Shown piece after piece: positions 8,558 through 19,280 of a DNA stretch of 64,000 bases. Source of the stretch: Azoarcus sp. (GTDB taxonomy: Bacteria; Pseudomonadota; Gammaproteobacteria; Burkholderiales; Rhodocyclaceae). Made by a program: the position numbers and the translations under genes. The notes beneath the pieces are model-generated. The model was not told the DNA's origin, ran no database searches, and worked only from the letters and a program-made list of their open reading frames with translations. The DNA lies in the NCBI GenBank assembly GCA_030604735.1, contig JAUVVG010000011.1, positions 1-64,000 on the forward strand, given 5' to 3'. Each line of letters opens with the position of its first letter. The stretch's first letter is position 1.

Positions 8558-9451
8558 TCAGATCATCGCCTTGAGCAACTTGCCCATTTCGGACGGGTCA
8601 CGGGTGACCTTGAAGCCACACTCTTCCATGATCGCGAGCTTCGCGTCCGCGGTATCGGCACCGCCTGAGATCAGCGCACCTGCATGGCCCATGCGCTTGC
8701 CGGCCGGCGCGGTGACGCCCGCGATGAAGCCGACTACCGGCTTCTTCATGTTCTCCTTGCACCACATCGCGGCTTCGGCTTCGTCCGGACCGCCGATCTC
8801 GCCGATCATGATCACCGCATCGGTATCCGGATCGTCGTTGAACATCCGCATGACGTCGATGTGCTTGAGGCCATTGATCGGATCACCACCGATACCGACT
8901 GCCGAAGACTGGCCGAGACCGATCTCGGTCAGCTGGGCCACCGCTTCATAAGTCAGGGTGCCGGAGCGGGAGACCACACCGATGCGCCCCTTGCGATGGA
9001 TGTGGCCGGGCATGATGCCGATCTTGATCTCGTCGGGGGTGATCAGGCCGGGGCAGTTCGGACCGAGCAACAGGGTTTCCTTGCCTCCGTTGGCGACCTT
9101 CTGCTTCATCTTGTTGCGCACCATCAGCATGTCCCGGACCGGGATGCCTTCGGTGATGCAGATCGCCAGGTCGAGGTCGGCCTCGCAGGCCTCCCAGATC
9201 GCGGCGGCGGCGCCAGCCGGCGGCACGTAGATGACCGACACGGTCGCGTTCTGGGCTTCCTTGGCTTCCTTGACGGTGGCGTAGATCGGGATGCCCTCGA
9301 ACTCTTCACCCGCCTTCTTGGGGTTCACCCCGGCGACGAAGCAGTTGGCGCCGTTGGCGTACTCGCGGCACTTGGACGTGTGGAACATGCCGGTCTTGCC
9401 GGTGATGCCCTGGGTGATGACTTTGGTGTCTTTGTTGATCAGGATGGACAT
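8558..9451 (-). CDS. sucD: Succinyl-CoA synthetase, alpha subunit
   Basis: This 297-residue subunit binds CoA and carries the phosphorylated histidine of succinyl-CoA synthetase, which makes ATP or GTP from succinyl-CoA in the TCA cycle. The N-terminal [10 protein letters not shown] and AGVNPKKAG segments form the CoA-binding Rossmann part. The active-site segment [10 protein letters not shown] near the C-terminus holds the histidine that is phosphorylated. It follows sucC by 12 bases and ends at a strong terminator. Confidence 0.97.
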   Translation of the reverse strand: MSILINKDTKVITQGITGKTGMFHTSKCREYANGANCFVAGVNPKKAGEEFEGIPIYATVKEAKEAQNATVSVIYVPPAGAAAAIWEACEADLDLAICITEGIPVRDMLMVRNKMKQKVANGGKETLLLGPNCPGLITPDEIKIGIMPGHIHRKGRIGVVSRSGTLTYEAVAQLTEIGLGQSSAVGIGGDPINGLKHIDVMRMFNDDPDTDAVIMIGEIGGPDEAEAAMWCKENMKKPVVGFIAGVTAPAGKRMGHAGALISGGADTADAKLAIMEECGFKVTRDPSEMGKLLKAMI

Positions 9452-9463
9452 TCGGAACTCTCC

Positions 9464-10624
9464 TTACTTGAGCGCAGCAACGATCTTGGTTGCAGCTTCC
9501 GCCATGGTGTCGGCCGCGATGATCGGCAGACCGGATTCGGCCAGGATCTTCTTGCCGATTTCCTCGTTGGTGCCCTTCATGCGCACCACCAGCGGGACGG
9601 AGAGATGGACTTCCCGCGCAGCGGTGACCACGCCTTCGGCGATGGTGTCGCAGCGCATGATGCCGCCGAAGATGTTGACCAGGATGCCCTTGACCTTGGG
9701 GTTCTTGAGCATGATCTTGAACGCTTCGGTGACCTTCTCGGTGGTCGCACCACCGCCGACGTCGAGGAAGTTGGCCGGCTCGGCGCCGAACAGCTTGATC
9801 GTGTCCATGGTTGCCATAGCGAGACCGGCGCCATTGACCAGGCAGCCGATGTTGCCGTCGAGGCTGATGTAGGCGAGGTCGAACTTGGAGGCCTCGAGCT
9901 CGTCCGGATCCTCTTCGTCGAGGTCACGGTAGGCGACGATCTCCTGCTGACGGTACAGTGCGTTGGAGTCGAAGTTGAACTTGGCGTCCAGTGCCTTGAT
10001 GTTGCCGTTGCCTTCGAGGATCAGCGGATTGATCTCGGCCAGCGAGGCGTCGGTTTCCATGTAGCAGGTATAGAGTTTCTTGAAGGTATCCACCGCCTGC
10101 GCCATCGAACCGTCCGGCACGCCGATGCCCTTGCCGAGCTCGGTTGCCTGCGCGTCGGTCAAGCCGACCAGCGGATCGACGAAGACCTTGATGATCTTTT
10201 CGGGCGTGTTGTGCGCGACTTCCTCGATGTCCATGCCGCCTTCGGAGGAGGCCATGATCGCGACCTTCTGCGTGGCGCGGTCGGTCAGCGCAGCAACATA
10301 ATATTCGTGCTTGATGTCGGCGCCTTCCTCGATCAGCAGACGACGAACCAGTTGACCTTCCGGCCCGGTCTGGTGGGTCACCAGCTGCATGCCGAGAATC
10401 TCGGCTGCGCGGGCCTGCACTTCGTGCAGCGTCTTGGCGATCTTCACGCCACCGCCCTTGCCCCGGCCACCGGCGTGGATCTGGGCCTTCACCACCCAGA
10501 TGTTGCCGCCAAGTTCTTCGGCCGCCTTGACCGCTTCGTCCACGCTGAAGCATGCCTTGCCCTTCGGCGTCACGACACCGAACTTTCTCAGTATTTCTTT
10601 TGCCTGATACTCATGAATCTTCAT
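9464..10624 (-). CDS. sucC: Succinyl-CoA synthetase, beta subunit
   Basis: This 386-residue ATP-grasp subunit binds nucleotide and succinate. The start [10 protein letters not shown] is the classic N-terminus of the family, so the longer in-frame extension to 10801 is not used; GAAGGG lies just before the ATG. The glycine-rich [15 protein letters not shown] segment binds ATP, and NPLILEGN and the [13 protein letters not shown] segment match the family. Two hairpins precede it (see the leader entry), and the next 200 bases upstream hold no gene. Confidence 0.97.
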   Translation of the reverse strand: MKIHEYQAKEILRKFGVVTPKGKACFSVDEAVKAAEELGGNIWVVKAQIHAGGRGKGGGVKIAKTLHEVQARAAEILGMQLVTHQTGPEGQLVRRLLIEEGADIKHEYYVAALTDRATQKVAIMASSEGGMDIEEVAHNTPEKIIKVFVDPLVGLTDAQATELGKGIGVPDGSMAQAVDTFKKLYTCYMETDASLAEINPLILEGNGNIKALDAKFNFDSNALYRQQEIVAYRDLDEEDPDELEASKFDLAYISLDGNIGCLVNGAGLAMATMDTIKLFGAEPANFLDVGGGATTEKVTEAFKIMLKNPKVKGILVNIFGGIMRCDTIAEGVVTAAREVHLSVPLVVRMKGTNEEIGKKILAESGLPIIAADTMAEAATKIVAALK

Positions 10625-10631
10625 GATTGCC

Positions 10632-10667
10632 CTTCGATCGAAGTTGCAGCGCGCTGATGCGCTGCAA
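10632..10667 (-). promoter_or_regulatory. Paired palindromes in the sucC leader
   Basis: A 12-bp palindrome CTTCGATCGAAG (10632-10643) overlaps the sucC Shine-Dalgarno. Immediately upstream is a 9-bp stem TTGCAGCGC/GCGCTGCAA (10644-10652 with 10659-10667, 6-base loop). Together they form two abutting hairpins ending at the ribosome site, so translational control of sucC is plausible. The rest of 10668-10910 shows only an isolated 14-bp palindrome GCCCCCTAGGGGGC (10777-10790). Confidence 0.4.
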
Positions 10668-10910
10668 ACAGGTTGATGGGACGCTTCGGGTTTCCCCCAC
10701 GACGGATGGCGCCTCCCTTCCCCCGACATCCGCCGTCGCAGATCGACGCGAATCGACCGGCTCCGTCTCACGACTCGCCCCCTAGGGGGCCGCGGTCTCA
10801 AGAACGTCCGATTATAACCGGTTTATCGCGATGCAAAATCACTGAAAAGACCCGCGAACGGGCAACAGGCGTGCAAAACCATGCCCACGTCCGGGCTTTG
10901 CCGCATCGGT

Positions 10911-11459
10911 TCAGTCCTTGCCCCGATACCAGCGGGGGTAATAGCGTTTCACCGCTGGCGCGGTCGTTTCCAGCGCATGGCATCGGTCGAGCTGGAACGG
11001 TTTCTCGTCCGGCGTGTCGGGACTCTCGCGCCTGAAAGTGGCGAAGGTCTGGATCGCAGCGGTGGGCAGGCTCATCAGCAACTCGGTGAGATGCGAGCAT
11101 CCGCCGACCTCGCCGAACATCTCGGTCACGGTACGACGAAAGCCTCGCACCAGATTCAAGCCGACCAGTTTCCCGTAGGAGGGTCCGATGGTGTCGCAAT
11201 AGCCGAAATAGGGCACCCAATCGGAGCAGGCTTCCGCCCGGACGATTGTGAATTCAGCATCGAGCGTGACCCTGGCCCACATGCGATGCACCGGATCTCC
11301 CGCAGCACGCGAACCGGACTCCAGCGGATAGTCCTTGTCCTTGACATCCTCGAGCATCGCATCGAGTTCCAGCAGTCCATCGTCGCGGCGATACCCTTCG
11401 ATGACGATACGGCGGCAGTGCGCTCTTTCGCGCGGCAGTTCGGGAGCGGGCAACGGCAT
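10911..11459 (-). CDS. DUF2889 domain protein of unknown function
   Basis: The 182-residue protein fits the DUF2889 family: an N-terminal HCRRIVIEGYRRDDGL segment, then a beta-rich middle with a KDYPL element and HRMWARVTLD, and a conserved GCSHLTELLMSL motif towards the C-terminus. No signal peptide or membrane segment is visible and no function is established. It starts with ATG at 11459 and diverges from the FimV-like gene across 246 bases. It lies upstream of sucC on the same strand but 286 bases away, so co-transcription is uncertain. Confidence 0.8.
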   Translation of the reverse strand: MPLPAPELPRERAHCRRIVIEGYRRDDGLLELDAMLEDVKDKDYPLESGSRAAGDPVHRMWARVTLDAEFTIVRAEACSDWVPYFGYCDTIGPSYGKLVGLNLVRGFRRTVTEMFGEVGGCSHLTELLMSLPTAAIQTFATFRRESPDTPDEKPFQLDRCHALETTAPAVKRYYPRWYRGKD

Positions 11460-11630
11460 CTTCGGTGCGTACGGTTACGTATGGAGAACGCTCATCATAC
11501 CGTCAAACCGACGTCGATCGCGATAGCACGACAAGACGGGCTCGCCGGCAAGCGGCCCCGTATGCGGCTCGATAGACAGGCAGCCCGTCCGGTCGTGGAT
11601 GGTGTGTGTCATATGCATCGCGTTCAATCG

Positions 11631-11648
11631 GTAAATTTTATTTACAAT
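11631..11648 (+). promoter_or_regulatory. Inverted repeat overlapping a candidate -10 for the FimV-like gene
   Basis: GTAAATTTTATTTAC (11631-11645) is a perfect 6-bp inverted repeat with a 3-base centre, and it overlaps TACAAT (11643-11648), a good -10 hexamer 58 bases before the start codon. No clear -35 is seen. The AT-rich island stands out from the surrounding GC-rich sequence. Confidence 0.4.
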
Positions 11649-11705
11649 GGCGATCATTCATTTCGAAACTCCCTGTCAATGACGACACGCCACGGCGAGC
11701 AAGGC

Positions 11706-13700
11706 ATGCGAACGAAACGATTCGAACCGAAGACCCTGGCTGTTCTGCTCTCTGGCTTGTCCCTCTCCTTCATGATCGGCACCGCCCATGCGGCAAGACT
11801 GGGAGAGCTCGTCGAGGTGTCGGCAACCGGGCAACCGCTGCGGGTCGCGATCAGTTCCCCTGGCACGACCGCGGAGAGGATCGCGTCCTGTCTTAGGGTC
11901 GTGTCCAGCTCGACCAGTGCCGATGGCATCCCGGTGATCACGCAGGCCCGCCTGTCACTTGCCGGCTCGGGCCAGAACGCACGCGTTATCGCCAGCCAGC
12001 CCGAGCCTGCCCTGGAGCCGATCCTGAAGCTCGTACTTCAGGATGTCTGCGAGTCGAGACTGACCCGGGAGTATGCGTTGCTGCTACCGGCGCCCGCGGA
12101 ACTATCACCTCCGGTTTCGACCCGCCCTCCGGCCGCGCCCCGTACCGCGCCGGTCGCCACGGCCGCCCCCAGACCCTCCGCCAGCGCAGGAACGGGTGCA
12201 GCACAGACCTGGACCACGGTCGCAGGCGAATCGGTCGCATCGATCGCACAGGCGATGTACCCGCGCGACAGCGGCGCCCGCAACGCATTCGTTGCGGGGG
12301 TCGTACGCGCCAACCCGGACCTTTTCGCCGGCGCCGCCGGTGCCAGCACGCCGTTGCCCGCAGGCACCCGTCTCGGCATCCCCAGCCTCGCCAGTGTCGC
12401 AGCCGCTTCGACCCAACCCAGCCCGGCGGCACGACGTTCGCCCGCCGCTACGCCCGCACCGGCCGCGACACCTGCACCGCAAGTCGCGACCTCGCCCAGC
12501 CCGGCCCCGGATCGCGCGGCTCCACCGGCGCAGCCTGCGCCGACTGCGACGCCATCTCCAGACACGACCGCCGCACCCGCCGACCGCCTGGTCGTCCAGC
12601 AGGGGGGCGACTCCCCAGTGGATGCCGCAGCCCTGGCAGATGCCGATGAACTGATGCGGGAGGAGGTCCTGGTGTCGGCGATCGACCGTACCATCGACAC
12701 CCAGCTCGAGCTGCTCGAACGGCTACGCAGGCTGGAAGAAATCCAGCAGGCCTTGCGCGCTCAACTCGAGCAGGACGACACGGACCCCAGCGCGCAAGAC
12801 ATCGGCACCGCGCCCATCGCTGCGGCAACGGCAACGGCGGAGGCCATCGAAGAGCGGATTCCGGAGCGCCCACTGGAACCGGCACAGGACAGCTGGCCAG
12901 AATGGTGGCGTGAAGCGGCGGGCGGCACGGCCATCGCCCTGTTGCTGCTGGTTTGGTTGCTCCGCCGTCGCGGTGGCAGCGACGAATCCGAAACCGCTCC
13001 GGCCCTGGACCGGCCGGGCAGAATCGCGCCAAGCCTGCCGAGCGCCCCGCCGCCGCCCGTACGTCGGGCAAACATCGAATCCCGCCCGGCGGCTGGTCAG
13101 CAGGAGCGCGTCGAGCCCGCTGGACGTCATCCAGAAACGCCCGCACTGGAATTCCCGTCGTCCGCCACCCCGGCTGCGGCAATGGACGAATCCACCGCGA
13201 TGCCGGCCCCGTCTCCGGAAGACGAGATCGTCGAGGAACATGAATCCGCAGTCGAACTGGCCGACATCATGGTGAGCTTCGGACGCCTTCACGGCGCGGC
13301 CGAAACCCTGGCCGAGTTCATCCGCAGCAATCCCAAACAGGCCCTGATGCCTTGGCTCAAGCTGATGGACATCTACCGCGCGGCCGGCATGAAACCCGAG
13401 TTCGACACCTTGGCCCGGCAACTGAACAAGACCTTCAACGTCAAGACGGTGACTTGGGACAACTTCGAAGCGGCTCGCCAGGACGGCGTCGACGTCGAGT
13501 CCATGCCGCATATTCTCGCCAGAGTCCAGCAACTTTGGGGGACGCGCGAGTGCCAGGCCTATCTGGAGACGATTGTGCGCGACAACCGTGACGGTACCCG
13601 CCAGGGTTTCGGCCTCGGCGTCATCGACGACATTCTGGTTCTCAGCAGCGTACTGGACGAACAACTGGGCCGTTTCAAGCTGACCGACACCGACGGCTGA
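11706..13700 (+). CDS. FimV/HubP-like polar and pilus-assembly protein
   Basis: The product has 664 residues. A signal peptide (cleaved after AHA, about residue 26) leads to the FimV N-terminal domain beginning ARLGELVEVSATGQPL. A LysM-like segment (TWTTVAGESVASIAQAMYP and the following NPDLF) lies near residues 175-235, then a long Ala/Pro-rich linker, a coiled-coil stretch, one membrane segment (ALLLLVWLLRR, near 415) and a cytoplasmic C-terminal FimV domain (SAVELADIMVSFGRL onward). In Pseudomonas and Vibrio such proteins organise the cell pole and type IV pili. The start at 11706 is chosen because the signal peptide begins there; the open frame extends upstream without one. Confidence 0.8.
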   Translation: MRTKRFEPKTLAVLLSGLSLSFMIGTAHAARLGELVEVSATGQPLRVAISSPGTTAERIASCLRVVSSSTSADGIPVITQARLSLAGSGQNARVIASQPEPALEPILKLVLQDVCESRLTREYALLLPAPAELSPPVSTRPPAAPRTAPVATAAPRPSASAGTGAAQTWTTVAGESVASIAQAMYPRDSGARNAFVAGVVRANPDLFAGAAGASTPLPAGTRLGIPSLASVAAASTQPSPAARRSPAATPAPAATPAPQVATSPSPAPDRAAPPAQPAPTATPSPDTTAAPADRLVVQQGGDSPVDAAALADADELMREEVLVSAIDRTIDTQLELLERLRRLEEIQQALRAQLEQDDTDPSAQDIGTAPIAAATATAEAIEERIPERPLEPAQDSWPEWWREAAGGTAIALLLLVWLLRRRGGSDESETAPALDRPGRIAPSLPSAPPPPVRRANIESRPAAGQQERVEPAGRHPETPALEFPSSATPAAAMDESTAMPAPSPEDEIVEEHESAVELADIMVSFGRLHGAAETLAEFIRSNPKQALMPWLKLMDIYRAAGMKPEFDTLARQLNKTFNVKTVTWDNFEAARQDGVDVESMPHILARVQQLWGTRECQAYLETIVRDNRDGTRQGFGLGVIDDILVLSSVLDEQLGRFKLTDTDG

Positions 13701-13737
13701 CATCTTGGACCCTGGCCGGTCGCGAGCGCGCCCGGTC

Positions 13738-14484
13738 TCACACCGGGTTTTCCAGATCGAGAAAATCGGCCTCGATGCCGCAGTCCCGGGTCAGGTGTTC
13801 GGCGAGTGCTCGTACACCGTAGCGTTCCGTGGCATGGTGGCCGGCGGCGATATAGGCCACGCCGGATTCACGCGCAAGGTGGACGGTCTGCTCCGATATT
13901 TCTCCAGACACATAACAGTCGGCGCCCGCCGCGATCGCTTGTTCGAAATAGCCTTGCGCACCCCCGGTACACCATGCGATGCGCTCGACCTTGCGGGTAC
14001 CATCGCCGACCAGCAGCGGCTTGCGTTTCAAGGCCACCCCAAGCCGCTGCGCGATCTCGCCCGCCGAAGCCCTCTGCCCGGGTGAGCCGATACAAATCAG
14101 ATCCTGCTCGCCGAAACGGGCCTCACCGTTCCAGCCGGCAACCCGGGCCAGTTGTGCGTTATTGCCGAGTTCAGGATGGGCATCCAGCGGCAGGTGGTAG
14201 GCGAACAGGCTGATGTCATTCGACAACAGGCTTGCCAGACGGCGTTTGCGGATGCCGGTAATCCGGCCATCCTCGCCTTTCCAGAAATAGCCGTGATGCA
14301 CCAGCACTGCGTCATACCCACCGGCCACGGCGGCATCGACCAGATCCTGGCTTGCGGTGACTCCGCAAAGCACCCGCTCCACTTCGCCACGACCTTCCAC
14401 TTGCAGACCGTTTGGGCAATAATCCTTGAAACGCGCGGCTTCCAGCAATCCATCCAGATGGTCTCGCAATGACGACAGTTGCAT
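13738..14484 (-). CDS. Nif3/YbgI-family dinuclear-metal protein
   Basis: 248 residues from the ATG at 14484 (MQLSSLRDHLDGLL), with AGGAAA upstream; a longer frame exists but adds a non-homologous N-terminus. Family landmarks are DYCPNGLQVEG near the N-terminus, the metal ligands in VLVHHGYFWK and AGHHATERYG, and a CTGGAQGYFEQAI segment. Nif3/YbgI proteins form toroidal hexamers with a two-metal site; a GTP cyclohydrolase-like activity and an envelope-integrity role have been reported for relatives. Convergent with the FimV-like gene with 37 bases between; no terminator seen. Confidence 0.92.
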   Translation of the reverse strand: MQLSSLRDHLDGLLEAARFKDYCPNGLQVEGRGEVERVLCGVTASQDLVDAAVAGGYDAVLVHHGYFWKGEDGRITGIRKRRLASLLSNDISLFAYHLPLDAHPELGNNAQLARVAGWNGEARFGEQDLICIGSPGQRASAGEIAQRLGVALKRKPLLVGDGTRKVERIAWCTGGAQGYFEQAIAAGADCYVSGEISEQTVHLARESGVAYIAAGHHATERYGVRALAEHLTRDCGIEADFLDLENPV

Positions 14485-14609
14485 GATCCGTTTCCTGTTA
14501 ATCGTGCGCACTGCGCAAGGTCGCCGGTCAAACCCTGACGATACCCCGCTCCGCCTTGCGCAACGAGTTTTCACTTTTCTGAACTTTCTTCGTTAGAGAG
14601 CCCGCCCTG

Positions 14610-15773
<1,164 letters not shown>

Positions 15774-15779
15774 ATCGCG

Positions 15780-16595
15780 TCACTTGGCCTTTTTGTCCGA
15801 TTCTTCTATCCGGTCCAGTTCCCTGTCCAGATCCTCTTCGGTCGGCGGCTTGTAACCCAACGCCTCGTCAGCGGCTGGCTTGGGCTTGGACATCATGCGG
15901 GCGAGGATGATGCCGACCTCGTACAGCACGATCATTGGAACGGCCAGCATGAACTGCGAGATCACGTCTGGCGGCGTGATGATCGCAGCGATGATGAAGG
16001 CCCCGACGATCACGTAGGGGCGGGCTTCCCGGAGTTTTTCGACCGAGACCGCGCCGGCCTTGACCAGCAGGATCACCGCGACCGGGACTTCGAAGGTGAT
16101 ACCGAATGCGATGAACAGCGTCATCACGAAAGACAGGTATTCGCTGATGTCCGGGGCGACCAGTATGCTCTTGGGAGCGAACTCGGCGATGAACTTGAAA
16201 ACGATGCCGAAGACGAAGAAATAACAGAAGGCCATGCCGGCCAGGAACAGCAGCGTGCTCCCGAGCACAAGCGGCAACCCGACCCGTTTCTCGTGAGCGT
16301 AGAGACCTGGTGCGATGAAGGCCCACGCCTGGTAAAGCACCACCGGCAGCGCCAACATGAATGCAACCAGTAACGTCACCTTCACCGGTACAAAGAACGG
16401 CGTAACCACGCCGGTCGCGATCATGCTTGCCCCCTCCGGCAGGGTGTTCATCATCGGCATGGCCAGGATGTCGTAGATGTCGCCCGCCCACGGCATCAGC
16501 GCGACGAAGAACACCAGGATCACGACCACCGCGCGCAGCACCCGATCACGCAACTCGACCAAGTGGGAGATGAAGGTTTCCTGCATACTGCTCAT
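15780..16595 (-). CDS. tatC: Twin-arginine translocase subunit TatC
   Basis: 271 residues with six hydrophobic segments. The N-terminal METFxxHLxELRxR-type motif (here MQETFISHLVELRDR) and the periplasmic loops match TatC, the receptor that binds twin-arginine signal peptides together with TatB. The C-terminal tail after the last helix is charged and longer than in E. coli. The start codon overlaps the tatB stop by 4 bases (ATGA); an alternative ATG lies nine bases later at 16586. Confidence 0.97.
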   Translation of the reverse strand: MSSMQETFISHLVELRDRVLRAVVVILVFFVALMPWAGDIYDILAMPMMNTLPEGASMIATGVVTPFFVPVKVTLLVAFMLALPVVLYQAWAFIAPGLYAHEKRVGLPLVLGSTLLFLAGMAFCYFFVFGIVFKFIAEFAPKSILVAPDISEYLSFVMTLFIAFGITFEVPVAVILLVKAGAVSVEKLREARPYVIVGAFIIAAIITPPDVISQFMLAVPMIVLYEVGIILARMMSKPKPAADEALGYKPPTEEDLDRELDRIEESDKKAK

Positions 16596-17113
16596 GGCTT
16601 GTCCACTGCCTGCCTGTTCTTGTCCGCCGGGTCCAGCCCGAGTTCCATTTGGGGTCCGGCGTCATTGCCGGCGCCCGCGCCCGCGTTGCCGGATACGGAC
16701 GAACTAGCGGCATTCGGAAGCTTCGCGGTATCCGGCATCGGCGGGCGGGCGTCCCGCACCGGCGCGGCGGTCTCGCCGACCTGCTTGACCGGGGAGGCCT
16801 TGGCCTGGGTGGCGGCGAGGTCCTTCTCGAGGGAAGACACGGTCTGACCGAGATCGCTCTCGACCTTGTTCATCTCGCCCCTCACCGAGGTTTCGAGATC
16901 GCGTGCCTGCTGTTCGACCTGCTTCTGTAGCTTTTTCAGATCTTCGAGCTGCATCTCCCTGGAAATGTCCGACTTGACGTCGGAAACATAGCGCTGCAGG
17001 CGACCCAGCAGATGACCGGCGGTACGCGCCACCTTGGGCAGACGCTCGGGGCCGACCACGATCAAGGCCACCAGGGCCACCAGCAAGAGTTCAGTGAAAC
17101 CGAAATCGAACAT
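16592..17113 (-). CDS. tatB: Twin-arginine translocase subunit TatB
   Basis: 173 residues beginning MFDFGFTELLLVALVALIVVGPERLP: one N-terminal membrane helix with the conserved acidic residue and GPERLP hinge, then an amphipathic helix and a long charged coiled coil, ending in a low-complexity Ala/Pro/Gly tail. TatB joins TatC to form the Tat substrate receptor. Translationally coupled to tatC. Confidence 0.96.
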   Translation of the reverse strand: MFDFGFTELLLVALVALIVVGPERLPKVARTAGHLLGRLQRYVSDVKSDISREMQLEDLKKLQKQVEQQARDLETSVRGEMNKVESDLGQTVSSLEKDLAATQAKASPVKQVGETAAPVRDARPPMPDTAKLPNAASSSVSGNAGAGAGNDAGPQMELGLDPADKNRQAVDKP

Positions 17114-17189
17114 TCAACCGATAACCATCAACGGAGAGGGGCGCCCACCGCCGCCCCTCGATCCAGTGTGACAAGACGACAACGTCGCC

Positions 17190-17420
17190 TCAGGAATTGA
17201 CCTTGTCGGACTTCTCCCGGACTTCGGCGTCGATGGTCTTCTCGTTGGCAAGCTTCTGCTTTTCGGCGTCGGCGTCGCTGTCGGCTTCCTTGATCCCTTC
17301 CTTGAAGCCCTTCACCGCACCGCCGAGATCCTGCCCGATGTTGCGCAGTTTCTTCGTTCCGAACACCAGCATGACGATGACAAGCACGACCAGCCAGTGC
17401 CAGATACTGAATGAACCCAT
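17190..17420 (-). CDS. tatA: Twin-arginine translocase subunit TatA
   Basis: 76 residues: [29 protein letters not shown] gives the short membrane helix and FGTKKL hinge of TatA, then an amphipathic helix ([12 protein letters not shown]) and an acidic tail. TatA oligomers form the translocation pathway for folded proteins. It lies 76 bases before tatB and 10 bases after the HIT gene, with GGAGAAGG-type purines before the ATG. Confidence 0.97.
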   Translation of the reverse strand: MGSFSIWHWLVVLVIVMLVFGTKKLRNIGQDLGGAVKGFKEGIKEADSDADAEKQKLANEKTIDAEVREKSDKVNS

Positions 17421-17430
17421 TACCTTCTCC

Positions 17431-17778
17431 TTATCGCTTCAACATGGCGGGGAGTACCTCCTCGCCACCGAGAACATGAACGTGCAGATGATACACCTCC
17501 TGGCGCCCCACCCGTCCGGTGTTGATTATGGTTCGAAAGCCGTCGGTGCATCCTTGTTCCCGGGCAAGTTTTCCGACTTGCGCCATCAGCTTTCCCAGCA
17601 CTTCGGCATCCCCGTCCGTCACATCGGCCATCGAAGCAATATGCCGCTTCGGGATTACCAGAAAATGAATCGGCGCGACCGGGTTGATATCGTGGAAGGC
17701 GACGATGTCGTCGTCCTCGTGAATCTTCCTGGCCGGGATCTCGCCGGACGCAATCCTGCAGAAGAGACAATCGCTCAT
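17431..17778 (-). CDS. HIT-family nucleotide hydrolase (HinT-like)
   Basis: 115 residues from the ATG at 17778 ([16 protein letters not shown]), with GAGGAA upstream. The histidine triad HLHVHVLGG near the C-terminus and the [10 protein letters not shown] segment mark the HinT branch, which hydrolyses nucleoside phosphoramidates. The gene sits between hisE and tatA, a common arrangement in beta- and gammaproteobacteria. Confidence 0.95.
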   Translation of the reverse strand: MSDCLFCRIASGEIPARKIHEDDDIVAFHDINPVAPIHFLVIPKRHIASMADVTDGDAEVLGKLMAQVGKLAREQGCTDGFRTIINTGRVGRQEVYHLHVHVLGGEEVLPAMLKR

Positions 17779-17785
17779 GTGTTCC

Positions 17786-18112
17786 TCACTGACTGGCGCG
17801 GGAATTCTTCTCGTCGATACCGGAGACACCTTCGCGACGCCGGAACTCTGCCAGCACATCGTCGACCGAAAGTCCGTGATGCGCCAGCAGCACCATCGAA
17901 TGGAACCACAGGTCGGTCACTTCCCAGACCACGTGCAACAGGTCGCCATCCTTGGACGCCATGATGGTTTCGGCCGCTTCTTCGGCCACCTTCTTGCAGA
18001 TCGCATCCGTACCCTTGGCATACAGGCTGGACACATAGGACGAATCCGGATCGGCCGCCTTGCGCTCGGCCAGGGTCGCGGAAACCCGGTGCAAAACTTC
18101 GATATCGATCAT
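17786..18112 (-). CDS. hisE: Phosphoribosyl-ATP pyrophosphatase
   Basis: 108 residues. Catalyses step 2 of histidine synthesis, PR-ATP to PR-AMP. The MazG-like EE..E motif ([13 protein letters not shown]) and the downstream [13 protein letters not shown] helix are intact. It overlaps hisI by 4 bases, so the two activities fused in E. coli HisIE are separate, coupled genes here. Confidence 0.97.
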   Translation of the reverse strand: MIDIEVLHRVSATLAERKAADPDSSYVSSLYAKGTDAICKKVAEEAAETIMASKDGDLLHVVWEVTDLWFHSMVLLAHHGLSVDDVLAEFRRREGVSGIDEKNSRASQ

Positions 18113-18519
18113 TTGTAGATGTCCTCGGGTGCCTTCAAAACCGGATCAACGGCCTCCCACGCGCCATCGGCGAGATACCGCTGAAAAAAGCAGCTGTGGC
18201 GGCCAGTGTGACATGCGATGCCGCCGACCTGCTCGATCTTGAGCAGAATCACGTCGTTATCGCAATCGATTCTCATCTCGACCACTTTCTGGATATGGCC
18301 GGACTCCTCGCCCTTGTGCCAGAGCTTGCGCCGCGAACGCGACCAATAGACCGCCTCGCCCAGTTCCGCCGTGCGCTCCAGCGCTTCGCGATTCATCCAG
18401 GCAAACATCAGGACGTCTCCGGACGAAGCCTCTTGCGCGATCACCGGCACCAGCCCCTGGTCGTCCCAGCGTACCTCGTTCAGCCAGATTGTCCGCTTGC
18501 TCGCGGGACGGTCTGCCAT
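18109..18519 (-). CDS. hisI: Phosphoribosyl-AMP cyclohydrolase
   Basis: 136 residues from ATG at 18519. Opens the adenine ring of PR-AMP, step 3 of histidine synthesis. The metal-binding cysteines are visible in the segments [10 protein letters not shown] and [10 protein letters not shown], and [11 protein letters not shown] and [13 protein letters not shown] form the substrate site. The frame extends far upstream through hisF, but the ATG just past the hisF stop is the true start. Confidence 0.97.
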   Translation of the reverse strand: MADRPASKRTIWLNEVRWDDQGLVPVIAQEASSGDVLMFAWMNREALERTAELGEAVYWSRSRRKLWHKGEESGHIQKVVEMRIDCDNDVILLKIEQVGGIACHTGRHSCFFQRYLADGAWEAVDPVLKAPEDIYK

Positions 18520-18521
18520 GC

Positions 18522-19280
18522 TCACAGCCTGACCTCGATGCCTCGTGCCCGCATCAGCTCCTTGGCTTCGCGAACGGTGTGTTGGCCGAAGTGGAAGATG
18601 CTCGCCGCCAGCACCGCGTCGGCATGACCTGCAGAAACCCCTTCGGCGAGATGCTCCAGTGAGCCCACCCCGCCGCTGGCGATCACCGGTACCGCGACCG
18701 CATCGGACACCGCCCGGGTCAGCCCCAGATCGAAACCGATCTTGGTGCCATCGCGATCCATGCTGGTCAGCAGGATCTCGCCCGCACCAAGCGAGACCAC
18801 CTTGCGCGCCCATTCGATCGCATCCAGCCCGGTGTTGTTGCGCCCGCCATGAGTAAAGACCTCCCATTTGCCCGGGGAAGTCTGCTTGGCGTCGATCGCG
18901 ACCACGATGCACTGACTGCCGACCTTGCCGGCGGCCTCCGCGACCACCTGCGGATTGTTCACAGCGGCGGTGTTGATGCTGACCTTGTCGGCGCCGGCGT
19001 TGAGCAGCCGTCGCACGTCCTCGACGCTGCGTACCCCACCGCCCACCGTCAGCGGAATGAACACCTGGTCGGCGACTTGCTCGACCACGTTGAGAATGAT
19101 GTCGCGCGCGTCGGAACTGGCGGTGATATCGAGAAAGGTGAGTTCGTCCGCCCCCTGCTCGTCATAGCGGCGAGCAATCTCGACCGGGTCACCGGCGTCG
19201 CGCAACTCGATGAAATTGACGCCTTTTACGACACGACCCGCATTGACATCCAGACAGGGAATGATGCGCTTGGCCAGCAT
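18522..19280 (-). CDS. hisF: Imidazole glycerol phosphate synthase, cyclase subunit
   Basis: 252 residues starting [20 protein letters not shown]. The TIM barrel condenses PRFAR with ammonia from HisH to give imidazole glycerol phosphate and AICAR. Catalytic D11 (CLDV) and the later aspartate ([11 protein letters not shown]), plus the phosphate-binding GGGVRS and ASGGVG loops, are present. Its ATG overlaps the hisA stop by one base. Confidence 0.98.
   Translation of the reverse strand: MLAKRIIPCLDVNAGRVVKGVNFIELRDAGDPVEIARRYDEQGADELTFLDITASSDARDIILNVVEQVADQVFIPLTVGGGVRSVEDVRRLLNAGADKVSINTAAVNNPQVVAEAAGKVGSQCIVVAIDAKQTSPGKWEVFTHGGRNNTGLDAIEWARKVVSLGAGEILLTSMDRDGTKIGFDLGLTRAVSDAVAVPVIASGGVGSLEHLAEGVSAGHADAVLAASIFHFGQHTVREAKELMRARGIEVRL

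Noticed and set aside
8684-10657. 657-codon plus-strand frame opposite sucD and sucC
   Set aside because: Antisense shadow caused by third-position GC bias; spans two known genes and has no recognisable domain.
10777-10790. Palindrome GCCCCCTAGGGGGC between sucC and the DUF2889 gene
   Set aside because: Perfect, but single, not placed at a promoter or stop codon in a telling way; no function can be argued.
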